A stretch of 64,000 nucleotides of DNA from an uncultured Atopobium sp. (GTDB lineage: Bacteria; Actinomycetota; Coriobacteriia; Coriobacteriales; Atopobiaceae). The translations under genes were made by a program, and so were the position numbers. Below the pieces are notes generated by a model that saw nothing but the letters and a program-made list of their open reading frames with translations, did not search any database and was not told the origin of the DNA. Positions 18,139 through 25,044 of the stretch are shown here, in pieces. Location: the NCBI GenBank assembly GCA_947090525.1, contig CAMUON010000005.1, positions 13,534 through 77,533 of the forward strand, written 5' to 3'. Numbering within the stretch: position 1 is the stretch's first letter; the number at the start of each line of letters is the position of its first letter.

Positions 18139-18154
18139 TGAAGGACTCCTTCAA
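18138..18154 (-). promoter_or_regulatory. Palindrome covering the ribosome-binding site
   Basis: TTGAAGGACTCCTTCAA is a perfect palindrome around one central base and includes the SD of the 17065-18138 gene, touching the start codon. In RNA, a 6-bp stem with a 5-nt loop could hide the SD; as DNA it could be an operator. Confidence 0.45.
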
Positions 18155-18195
18155 ACTAACGAGGGCACATCATTGTCCGCTCGATCTATAATATT

Positions 18196-18223
18196 ATTAT
18201 AACATTTACTAGAAAAAGTGCAA
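18196..18223 (-). promoter_or_regulatory. Promoter of the secreted DUF5648 gene
   Basis: On the minus strand TTGCAC, a 16-nt spacer and TATAAT, preceded by TG one base earlier (extended -10). A strong near-consensus promoter in an AT-rich gap, ~57 nt upstream of the start codon. Confidence 0.75.
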
Positions 18224-18294
18224 TAAAAATTATTATATTTTTGGGTGTTTACGTGGCAAAATGTGCTAATTTCCAAGCTTTGTATACCATGTTC

Positions 18295-18648
18295 CTAAGC
18301 TCTCATGAGCCCACATTCAAAATCTGCTTCTTCACCTTTTTCTGGGTCAGGTTGTCTTAAAAGCACATGCCCATTTGCCTCAACTGATACCACAAATTCA
18401 AGACTGTCTTGAGGAACTATCAATACGCGACTATTAAGTCTCGTATCAATTTCCTTGGTCTCTGCGTGTGTTTCCTCATCGCTCTCTAGGGGCGCATATC
18501 TTCTCTCAAGGTATATTCCTTCATCTACATCAGTTAGGTCAATGAAGTTATCTTCCAGTAACGCTCCATCACCAGGGCTATCTAGTGTCAACATTGTTGT
18601 GTTTATCTCTTCCATGGATCCTGACTTATATAGGATAACTACTTGCAT
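18295..18648 (-). CDS. Small acidic protein downstream of the relaxase
   Basis: 117 aa, strongly acidic, with no signal peptide or membrane segment. The start lies 2 nt after the relaxase stop, so it is probably translated by coupling in the mob operon. I do not recognise the family; a role as a relaxase accessory or regulator is only suggested by position. Confidence 0.6.
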   Translation of the reverse strand: MQVVILYKSGSMEEINTTMLTLDSPGDGALLEDNFIDLTDVDEGIYLERRYAPLESDEETHAETKEIDTRLNSRVLIVPQDSLEFVVSVEANGHVLLRQPDPEKGEEADFECGLMRA

Positions 18649-18650
18649 GA

Positions 18651-20612
18651 CTAATCCTTTCTCTTAAGAGTGTTCCTTTTCTCATATGCCTGTTCTTGCG
18701 CTTGCTCGTAGGCTTTCTTTGCTTGTGTGATCTCTTGCGCAAGATTTGACAGCTGTCGTTTACCAAGGTTTTGTTTACTATGCTTCGCTTGGTTCTGTTC
18801 AAGTCTTGTTAAGTCTTCGCTCTTTTGCTGCTTCTTAAGCTCTTTTTTTATGAGCACTTGTTTATGAATCTGGGCGGTAATTAGCGCTCTTTCTTTCTTG
18901 AAGCTCTCTTGAGTAAAGGTCTTATTGCCTACAGTAAATGTCGCACTGTTCTTTTTAAGTGCACGCTCCGTCCGCGCTGGGTCAACATGAGCTATATATG
19001 GTTTGTTCTTTGAAAGTGCATCAAGCACCATAGAATACTTTGCGAACGCATCCGCTTTGGTGTCATATTTGTCCTGAGCAAGCTTAAGTATTCGTCTATT
19101 TGCTTCGCAAAGAAGTTCGGACTTTTTCTCATCTGAGACGTAAAGAGAGGTATTGAGCGCTAGAAAGTCATGTGCTGAGGCAAACTGTTTGTCTAGCCAC
19201 GTTCTTTCTTTGTTCAGTTTAGGTTTCAGCTGTGCGCGCTCAATACGCGCCGCAACGTTTAATACATGAGCTTGTTCAAGCTCATCCATACGCTTTTCAT
19301 CTGTTCTATAAGAGGAAAGTGTAGTTTTGATTTCTTGCGCTCGTGAGTTTGCCGCCTGCGCTTTTTCAAGCGTTACTTTCGCTTCTGCAAGCTCTTGTTG
19401 AAGAGTTCCATAGCGCTCTTGCACGCCATCATCAGATGAGATTCTATCCTGAGCTAACAGATTTATGCAATTTGCAAGATTCTGAATTTCTCTTAGATGG
19501 CTGCGCTTCTTCGCGAGTATGTAGCGTACCTTTTTCTGATATACAGGAATAGCATCCTTGCATACAAGTGCTACATATTTGCGTCTATGATATGAGATTT
19601 CTCTACTGAGTAAGTTCTTATCGCTTTGCCACTGCAGCTCTTTGAGTTTGACTTCATTCGCGTTAGCACCTGCAGCTGCTCCAACAAAGTCAACGCTCAA
19701 TCTCTTTTTAAGAGCATAGGTTGTGTAATTTGCGCCTAAGCTTTCAGCGCTTGCACGATAGTTATACCCTTTCGAGCGAGGATGAGAGAACGTGATATCT
19801 CTGCACCTTCCCGAGCAATTTACTTTATAGCCTCTAGCTTCCATGAGATAGATGAATTGCTCCATATTGGAGCTCTTACCTACGGTCTCATTTACTGCGT
19901 CCCTGATATCTTGTTTCCATGACCATTTACCCTCTTTTTTGAGAGCTCTTTCTGCCATAGATAGCTTTTCAGGCTGAGATTGTAATAGTTCTTCTTGTTC
20001 TTGCTGTCTCTGTTCCTTTCTCCATGCAACTATGTCCTCTAGTGTGCTCAAACCGTGTTCAGCTGCTATCTTTTGAGCAGCTCGTGCTTCTTGAATGATT
20101 TTTGTATTTGAACGCTGTACTTTATAGCCCGTTTTTGGAAGCACGGAATTCAGAATGATATGTGCATGGGGAATATGATTTGTATTATCGTCGTGAACTT
20201 CTACCGCCCACTGACCCTCAGGATACATGTTGCCTGCCCACTCAGCCGCCATATCTGCAACCTCATCAACACCAACTTTATCCTGTGGATCAGGTGAGAA
20301 TACAAAGTGATAGTATTGCCGTCCAGATTCTTTTCCCCATGCGCGTTTAGTATCAAGCATCTCTTGTGCCCACCCATATTTGTCATCACCTATTTGTGAC
20401 AAATTGGGTGACAGGCGTTCAGCACATACGCGTTCATATTTAGCGTGATGACCCGAGTGAAGATAGTTTTGAATAGATTGGACGCTGTTTTTTTGCTCAA
20501 GTTTTTTCCCTACAAGATAGTCAAAAATATCCTTCACACCCCATCCTTTTTTATAGAATGAAGCATTTTTAGAAGATATCTTCATCTGCTTAACGGTCTT
20601 GAGCATCGGCAT
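18651..20612 (-). CDS. Relaxase / mobilisation nuclease, with shared C-terminal motif
   Basis: 653 aa. The N-terminal ~200 residues are a relaxase domain with the metal-binding histidines of HIPHAHIILN (His146, His149, His151; another His at 140) and Tyr residues near the N-terminus as nucleophile candidates. The rest is long, helical and charged. The enzyme should nick oriT, stay bound to the 5' end and be pumped with the strand through the channel. The last 31 residues read NLAQEITQAKKAYEQ and on, close to the tag of four cargo proteins and a pseudogene. The start has AGAAGG upstream and lies 6 nt from the MobC-like stop. Confidence 0.88.
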   Translation of the reverse strand: MPMLKTVKQMKISSKNASFYKKGWGVKDIFDYLVGKKLEQKNSVQSIQNYLHSGHHAKYERVCAERLSPNLSQIGDDKYGWAQEMLDTKRAWGKESGRQYYHFVFSPDPQDKVGVDEVADMAAEWAGNMYPEGQWAVEVHDDNTNHIPHAHIILNSVLPKTGYKVQRSNTKIIQEARAAQKIAAEHGLSTLEDIVAWRKEQRQQEQEELLQSQPEKLSMAERALKKEGKWSWKQDIRDAVNETVGKSSNMEQFIYLMEARGYKVNCSGRCRDITFSHPRSKGYNYRASAESLGANYTTYALKKRLSVDFVGAAAGANANEVKLKELQWQSDKNLLSREISYHRRKYVALVCKDAIPVYQKKVRYILAKKRSHLREIQNLANCINLLAQDRISSDDGVQERYGTLQQELAEAKVTLEKAQAANSRAQEIKTTLSSYRTDEKRMDELEQAHVLNVAARIERAQLKPKLNKERTWLDKQFASAHDFLALNTSLYVSDEKKSELLCEANRRILKLAQDKYDTKADAFAKYSMVLDALSKNKPYIAHVDPARTERALKKNSATFTVGNKTFTQESFKKERALITAQIHKQVLIKKELKKQQKSEDLTRLEQNQAKHSKQNLGKRQLSNLAQEITQAKKAYEQAQEQAYEKRNTLKRKD

Positions 20613-20618
20613 GGATAT

Positions 20619-20939
20619 CTACCTTCTTGAGATGGATATCAGCTTAAGATTGATTTTATTAAGCTGCGCTTGACTTCTTACAAGCGCAATATAGAGATCG
20701 TCAGCAACAGGATTGTTGCCGAGATTTTCATCTTTAAGTTTAGTAAGGCTGTCTTGAATTTCTTCAAGCAACCGTTCGATCTCAGTCTGTATCTCAATGA
20801 GTTTTTCTGAGTTAAGAATCGCATTCTCAATGCCTGTCCGCATGAGAGAAGAGATAGTTCTCTCAGAAGCATCTGCGAGTGATTGTAACTCTTTGCGTTG
20901 TTCAGGGGTAATGCGTACAAAAACGCGAACGTCTTTCAA
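20619..20939 (-). CDS. MobC-like relaxosome accessory protein
   Basis: 106 aa with a ribbon-helix-helix-like N-terminus (VRVFVRITPEQRKELQSLAD) and a helical tail, as in MobC/MbeC-type proteins that bind oriT and help the relaxase. The start is TTG at 20,939, backed by AAAGGAG at the right distance within the shared leader motif; no ATG fits. It is first in the leftward mob operon and adjoins the oriT-like region, as usual for this family. Confidence 0.75.
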   Translation of the reverse strand: MKDVRVFVRITPEQRKELQSLADASERTISSLMRTGIENAILNSEKLIEIQTEIERLLEEIQDSLTKLKDENLGNNPVADDLYIALVRSQAQLNKINLKLISISRR

Positions 20940-20948
20940 GGTCTATCT

Positions 20949-20982
20949 CCTTTGTCTCGAGGCAATGTGGAAGTGCCTTATT
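20949..20982 (-). promoter_or_regulatory. Element-wide leader motif, copy 3
   Basis: On the minus strand AATAAGGCACTTCCACATTG is identical to copy 1 and continues into CCT and GAGACAAAGGAG, the ribosome-binding site of the mobC-like gene. No TATAAT hexamer sits in the matching position, unlike copies 1 and 2, so the conserved unit is the leader rather than the promoter. Confidence 0.6.
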
Positions 20983-21030
20983 TCAGTACCAGGGTGTGGG
21001 GCAGAGCCACACGAATGAGCAAGTGGGGAA

Positions 21031-21127
21031 GTGCTTATTAAGCACAGAAGCACGCGGCTCAGTATTTTGTCAGACAAAATACGTCTCTTGCACCCGACAC
21101 TATTAGCAGTATAGCACAAAGTGTCGG
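21031..21127. other. Candidate origin of transfer (oriT)
   Basis: Three inverted repeats in a row between the mob operon and the next gene: GTGCTT/AAGCAC (21,031-21,045), GTATTTTGTC/GACAAAATAC (21,062-21,082, perfect 10-bp arms around one base) and CCGACAC/GTGTCGG (21,094-21,127, 20-nt loop) followed by a G-run. Position beside mobC and the relaxase, and serial inverted repeats, are typical of oriT. I cannot place the nick site. Confidence 0.6.
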
Positions 21128-21211
21128 GGGGCGTCGCTTTTTTGGGTTTGCCCTGTGATACACTTTTAAGTAGTCTTTGCAAAATGGAAGCGCTGAAAGC
21201 GGTGGTTGATT

Positions 21212-21667
21212 ATGCTATACATAACAGGCTTATTTGCGCTTAATCTTGAGTGTTTTCTTGGCACAACGGGTGATTGGCATATGTCAGGAATGGACTGGTC
21301 TAAACTAACTTTCGCCGATAGCAATAACTCAATTTTTGATACATATGGTATCGAACGAAACTCAACCCGTTTAGTTCCTGAACACGAGGGTAAGCCACAT
21401 AACATTGCCAATCACGTACGCGCGTGTCTTGATCTTATTGAACAAGAAAACTATTGCGCTGCCGAAGGTATGTATAGAAATTTTCTAGACGAAGACGATC
21501 GTTATAATGCTGATGTGTTTGCACATGTTCTAAAGCTTATCAACGTTTATCCCAATCGCTTTGATAAAATCAATCGCTTTATGGGTCATGAGTACGGAAC
21601 AAAATGGATCTTCTTCATTACTAGTAAAGGATATGATGCTAGCTGTAAAAGCAAACTATCCTATTGA
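21212..21667 (+). CDS. Conserved protein of genomic islands, function unknown
   Basis: 151 aa. The N-terminus MLYITGLFALNLECFLGTTG and the following GDWHMSGMDW recall a family I have seen in mobile regions of Firmicutes, where its function is not settled; I do not name one. An in-frame TTG lies 6 nt upstream, but ATG 21,212 fits the family start. The start has only a weak SD. The frame ends in a stop and is followed by sequence that looks like a broken continuation or a separate remnant. Confidence 0.5.
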   Translation: MLYITGLFALNLECFLGTTGDWHMSGMDWSKLTFADSNNSIFDTYGIERNSTRLVPEHEGKPHNIANHVRACLDLIEQENYCAAEGMYRNFLDEDDRYNADVFAHVLKLINVYPNRFDKINRFMGHEYGTKWIFFITSKGYDASCKSKLSY

Positions 21668-21887
21668 TACGCTTGCTCAGATGAAGATGACAGGCAAGAT
21701 GATGATCTTATTGATAAAGAGTCCCTTGCAGAGTCCTTCCTAAAAGCACTTGATACAGCAAAGGTATCGCTCTCTGGCTGAGGAGATGGCAGCAGCACGG
21801 GCAGCTGCCAACAGACAGAAACGAGCTGCACCCATACCTCCACCAAACCGGTGGGGTATTTTTGTATTTATTGCCAAGCGTCAATAA
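21668..21887 (+). pseudogene. Frame-shifted remnant ending in the shared C-terminal tag
   Basis: Directly after the stop at 21,665-21,667 the same frame continues open as an acidic stretch (EDDRQDDDLIDKESLAE) to 21,781. A second frame, from about 21,762, reads SLAEEMAAARAAANRQ (from 21,771) and ends at 21,887. The tag is the best match to the consensus of the element. A stop and a frameshift therefore separate an upstream body from this tail. Whether the body is the 21,212 gene or a lost gene cannot be told. Confidence 0.55.
21834..21863 (+). terminator. Rho-independent terminator
   Basis: ATACCTCCACC and GGTGGGGTAT with a 5-nt loop and a T5 run. It overlaps the end of the frame-shifted tail. 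Confidence 0.7.
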
Positions 21888-21947
21888 TAAGAGCTGTATT
21901 TGATTTATACTAATAAACACAGGTTATTGTTCTGTGGAAGGAGCGAC

Positions 21948-22460
21948 GTGGGATATGCAAAACATGATGGACATGATGACATTCCAAGTGTTGGACAACA
22001 GCAAAAACATAAGGAAAATACGCGCACGCTCACAAAAACAAGCAGACGCAAGATTGAACAACATGCTAATGGCGCGCGCGGCAATGCAGAAAGTGATAGC
22101 AGAGACCAAGAAGAGCTGCAACTTAGTCAAGTATTAGCTTCGTTTAAGTATTCAGGTGTTTTGCCTCCTCCTGAGATTTTTGAACGCTATGACGATAAAA
22201 CAAAAGAGCGCATGTGCAAGTGGAATGATGCCAACACGTCTGACGAATCAAAAAGGCAAGATAGATTAGTAGACCATGAAATACAGCAAAACAAACGAGG
22301 TGCTGTGTTGTCATTTGTTCTCATGGTTGTTTTTGTTATTGCTACTCTCTATGCATTTGTAACAACTCAAAATGAAGCGTCTTTTATATTTTTATCTGTT
22401 CCTGCTCTTAACGTCATCGGTAACTTTATTCAGTCTGTGCATTCAAATAGTAGTAAATAA
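21948..22460 (+). CDS. DUF2335-family membrane protein
   Basis: 170 aa from GTG 21,948, chosen because GGAAGGAG lies 6 nt upstream; the longer frame to 21,900 has no SD. The central LPPPEIFERYDD and two C-terminal hydrophobic segments (VLSFVLMVVFVIATLYAFV and FIFLSVPALNVIGNFI) match DUF2335 (small inner-membrane proteins often seen in mobile or defence-rich regions). The function is unknown. Confidence 0.7.
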   Translation: MGYAKHDGHDDIPSVGQQQKHKENTRTLTKTSRRKIEQHANGARGNAESDSRDQEELQLSQVLASFKYSGVLPPPEIFERYDDKTKERMCKWNDANTSDESKRQDRLVDHEIQQNKRGAVLSFVLMVVFVIATLYAFVTTQNEASFIFLSVPALNVIGNFIQSVHSNSSK

Positions 22461-22479
22461 AGCGCATAGAAAAACATCT

Positions 22480-22511
22480 ATCCTCACTGGTCACGGTGGG
22501 GTATTTTTTTA
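22480..22511 (+). terminator. Probable rho-independent terminator
   Basis: ATCCTCAC and GTGGGGTAT form an imperfect stem followed by T7, just after the DUF2335 gene. It resembles the terminator at 21,834. Confidence 0.6.
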
Positions 22512-22633
22512 TAGAATCTATAATAATTGACATCATAAAATGTTTGTACTATCACAATATCTATAGCATGTGATCATCCTTGTAAGGAGCACCTTACGCG
22601 ACTTTAGAAGCGCGAAATAGATAGGAGCGACTG

Positions 22634-23170
22634 ATGATATTACTTATCCTTTCTGCTGCTGCTTGTATCTTATGGTTCTTAGTAAAGTTCGTAAAAATTT
22701 CTTTCTTCGCGCTGGATTGTTTAATTGTTTCGATTTTGTCTTATAACTTTGCTACACGAAACATTTTGCCTTTAGTTGGTAATGGAACTTCAGGAGACGT
22801 ACCTATTGCTCTTGCTTGTGCTGCTGTTGTAGTAATTTTGTATGTGTCTCTGCTTCATGTCCTACACGCTCACCTTCCACGAATTTGGAAAGTGGTAAAT
22901 CTCTTTCTTTCGTTTTGTTGCGCTTACTTCACGTATCTTTTCGTGCTTACTCTGGTTGGCATCAAAGTTCCCAACATTCAAACAGATGTTCCCACACCCA
23001 ACCTCATTGCGCATGCATTCGTAGGCTTATTATTGTCAGCAATTGTCTATTCAGCTCGTGATAGATACTTTAATAATATGAGCCATGATGCTGAATCTGA
23101 CGAAAACATTGTCTACGTGATTGAAAAGAAGAACGATGATCATACGCCGCAAAAAACTGAAGAAGACTAA
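22634..23170 (+). CDS. Multi-pass membrane protein, unknown
   Basis: 178 aa, ATG with ATAGGAG upstream. Four to five hydrophobic segments (residues ~1-45, 57-80, 90-117, 130-150) and a charged C-terminal tail of ~30 residues that should be cytoplasmic. No family recognised. It is the last gene before the tRNA-derived right end of the element and could be cargo. Confidence 0.6.
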   Translation: MILLILSAAACILWFLVKFVKISFFALDCLIVSILSYNFATRNILPLVGNGTSGDVPIALACAAVVVILYVSLLHVLHAHLPRIWKVVNLFLSFCCAYFTYLFVLTLVGIKVPNIQTDVPTPNLIAHAFVGLLLSAIVYSARDRYFNNMSHDAESDENIVYVIEKKNDDHTPQKTEED

Positions 23171-23298
23171 TCATAGACGCAAAGATACAGATGGTTTTTT
23201 TGAGCTACGGGACAGAAATGGGACACTTACTGGTGAGCTGTTTTTGCGTTTCGACTGTTCGTAGCTGCCATAATGCTATTTTTAAGCAGCTCAATTTT

Positions 23299-23326
23299 TG
23301 GGGTTCAAATCCCCCCCTCTCCGCCA
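23299..23326 (+). other. tRNA 3' fragment: right attachment site of the ICE
   Basis: A T-arm (GGGG, loop TTCAAAT, CCCC) is followed by the 3' acceptor strand CCTCTCC, discriminator G and CCA. The acceptor would pair with GGAGAGG, as at the start of many bacterial tRNA-Ser genes. The bases upstream do not form the rest of a tRNA. Orientation implies that the intact tRNA and the integrase lie at the left end of the element, outside the window. Confidence 0.7.
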
Positions 23327-23666
23327 GTTTTTTCTTATCAAATACCCCTTTTACCTGCGGAAATATGAGTCTTCCAACACGTGAAAAATAGTCATCTACG
23401 CTAAGTGTGTAAAAGTGTGTATAGCTGTGTTTACCCGGTGCAATGTTTTGCAATAATTTGCCCGAAAAACTCATGTGATAGCTGACTTAAATGAATTTCA
23501 GCACCGGGAAGGGTGTTGTTTCCTTTTGTGCTGCTAGGATACATCATCTATAAGGGTTGCCGTTTTTTATTATATATGTGGCTGGTTTGCAGAGTAGTGG
23601 GTACTAATCTATCATATTCGTATAGAGCGCGAACATAAATATACATGCATGGACAAGGAGGGCGCT
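23327..23666. other. Gene-free flank right of the attachment site
   Basis: No convincing gene. A T-run (GTTTTTTCTT) follows the tRNA fragment. CCCGGTGC near 23,435 and GCACCGGG near 23,502 form a loose inverted repeat. The end of the interval is the leader of the panA-like gene, with AAGGAGGG at 23,655-23,662. Confidence 0.4.
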
Positions 23667-24170
23667 ATGAAGGCAGTTGAACTGGCAAGTGCATTTATAC
23701 AGCTGTATGGCAATAGCAGCTACCTGACTAACATGAAGATAAATAAACTAGTTTACTTTGCATACGCTCACGCCGTTCAACGCGGAGATAAGCTGTTCAA
23801 TGACAAAATAGAGGCTTGGAAATACGGTGCGGTCATACCTGCTGTATACCATGCGCTTAAAGTTCATAAAAACATGGGGATTACTACGACGGATATAGCA
23901 ACCTCAGAAAAAGCGCTACGTGAAGCAAAAGCGACATGGGCGCTATATGGGTATATGACAGCATCTGACATCATGAATTTTTGTCACAGAGATGGCGGCG
24001 CTTGGAAAGCCGTGTACAACGGAGTAGACCATGCGACTATTAGCGATAGCGATATTCTCGCATCAACAGACGGCAAAGAAACACCCGTAAAAGAGCAGAC
24101 AAGCGGATACGCAATGGACAAGCTGATCGAAAAGCGCATGGGCCTGTTACGGATGCTGGAAAATGCTTAG
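23667..24170 (+). CDS. Panacea-domain (DUF4065/SocA-like) antitoxin
   Basis: 167 aa. ATG 23,667 fits AAGGAGGG at 23,655-23,662; an upstream in-frame ATG lacks an SD. KAVELASAFIQLYGNSSYLTN, KINKLVYFAYAHAVQRG and EAWKYGAVIPAVYHALK are typical of the Panacea/DUF4065 domain. Panacea proteins act as antitoxins for diverse partner toxins, among them Fic/Doc proteins. It overlaps the next gene by 8 nt, as expected of a toxin-antitoxin operon. Confidence 0.8.
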   Translation: MKAVELASAFIQLYGNSSYLTNMKINKLVYFAYAHAVQRGDKLFNDKIEAWKYGAVIPAVYHALKVHKNMGITTTDIATSEKALREAKATWALYGYMTASDIMNFCHRDGGAWKAVYNGVDHATISDSDILASTDGKETPVKEQTSGYAMDKLIEKRMGLLRMLENA

Positions 24171-24618
24171 TTGCGTAAAGCTTACACAAGACGGCGTGAC
24201 CTTATTGTGCGATGAGATCCTAGATCTGCACAGTAAGGTCATTTCTGTTACAAGCACTAAAAAAGGGATAAACGAGGAACCGCCCGAAGCGCGTGGGCTT
24301 ATTGAGAGCGCAGTGACAGCTTCAATGTGTTCTCATTTTGGTATCATTGCATCGGTTGATTTTATAGAACAAATAGCTACGTTGTCAGCGAAAATTGCAA
24401 AGAATCACGCTTTTTTAGATGGGAATAAAAGGGTTGCGGTACTTGTAACCCAGCATCTTCTGGGCGTCCATTATCCAGACTGTAGCTTACATATTGATGA
24501 TATACACTTATACCGAGCAATTTTGGATATTGTTACAGGAGACTTAGAAATTAGAGAATACGCGGATCTGCTTCGCTCTAGTTTAGAGATATCGAGTCAG
24601 TACGAGGGATTGATATAA
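24163..24618 (+). CDS. doc: Doc/Fic-family toxin
   Basis: 151 aa with the Fic core HAFLDGNKR (His82 to Arg90), of the HxFx(D/E)GNxxR type seen in Doc. Doc enzymes phosphorylate EF-Tu and other Fic proteins AMPylate targets; which applies cannot be read from sequence, though the small size and Doc-like motif favour Doc. It is translated from an overlap with the antitoxin gene. The pair sits just outside the apparent right end of the ICE. Confidence 0.85.
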   Translation: MLSCVKLTQDGVTLLCDEILDLHSKVISVTSTKKGINEEPPEARGLIESAVTASMCSHFGIIASVDFIEQIATLSAKIAKNHAFLDGNKRVAVLVTQHLLGVHYPDCSLHIDDIHLYRAILDIVTGDLEIREYADLLRSSLEISSQYEGLI

Positions 24619-25044
24619 TCAGGTATTCTAATGGTTCGAATCTCATGCGTGTTACTCAGCCTGCGTCCACAGGTGTATAAGTATACGAGGGTGGGGCGCG
24701 ACCGCGTCTAATTTATGCGAGATGATAGTTCAAAACTTAATGAAAGCTAAAAAAGTATGCGCGGGCAGGCCGTAATTTTCAGCTCGCTTACAGCTTGGTG
24801 ACCTGCCATTATTATATTTGTTACAAGCATGTAAATGGCTTGTTTCTAATAAATTATTTATAATGTGCTGCAAAATTGCATAAACAGGCGGATTAATTTT
24901 TAATTTCAATATTTATGATACTTTGCTAAAAGAATATACGAAAAAATGCCGATTTTATACACGCTCCAATGCTTCAAGCTCCCCTGTGTGCCCGGTACAA
25001 TGAGCTCAAAATTTTTTCCAAGTTTCCAAGAAAGGGGAAGCGTC
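24619..25044. other. Intergenic region before the C1 peptidase gene
   Basis: No convincing gene. GGGCAGG at about 24,763 and CCTGCC near 24,801 form a loose hairpin followed by an AT-rich stretch, perhaps a terminator of the toxin operon. A TATGAT hexamer at 24,914 is a weak candidate -10. The SD of the peptidase gene (AAAGGGG) ends the interval. Confidence 0.35.

Noticed and set aside
21934..22137. 67-codon frame starting in the DUF2335 region
   Set aside because: It overlaps the GTG-started DUF2335 frame that has the better SD and recognisable family motifs.
1..23330. Integrase or recombinase gene, IS element
   Set aside because: No tyrosine or serine recombinase or transposase frame is visible; the integrase is expected left of the window.
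23205..23474. 89-codon minus frame across the tRNA fragment
   Set aside because: It reads through the tRNA remnant; the typical ERGGFEP string is a known artefact of tRNA complements.
24636..24660. tRNA T-arm (GGTTCGAATC)
   Set aside because: The flanking bases do not form a T-stem or acceptor stem; unlike 23,299 no CCA end is present.
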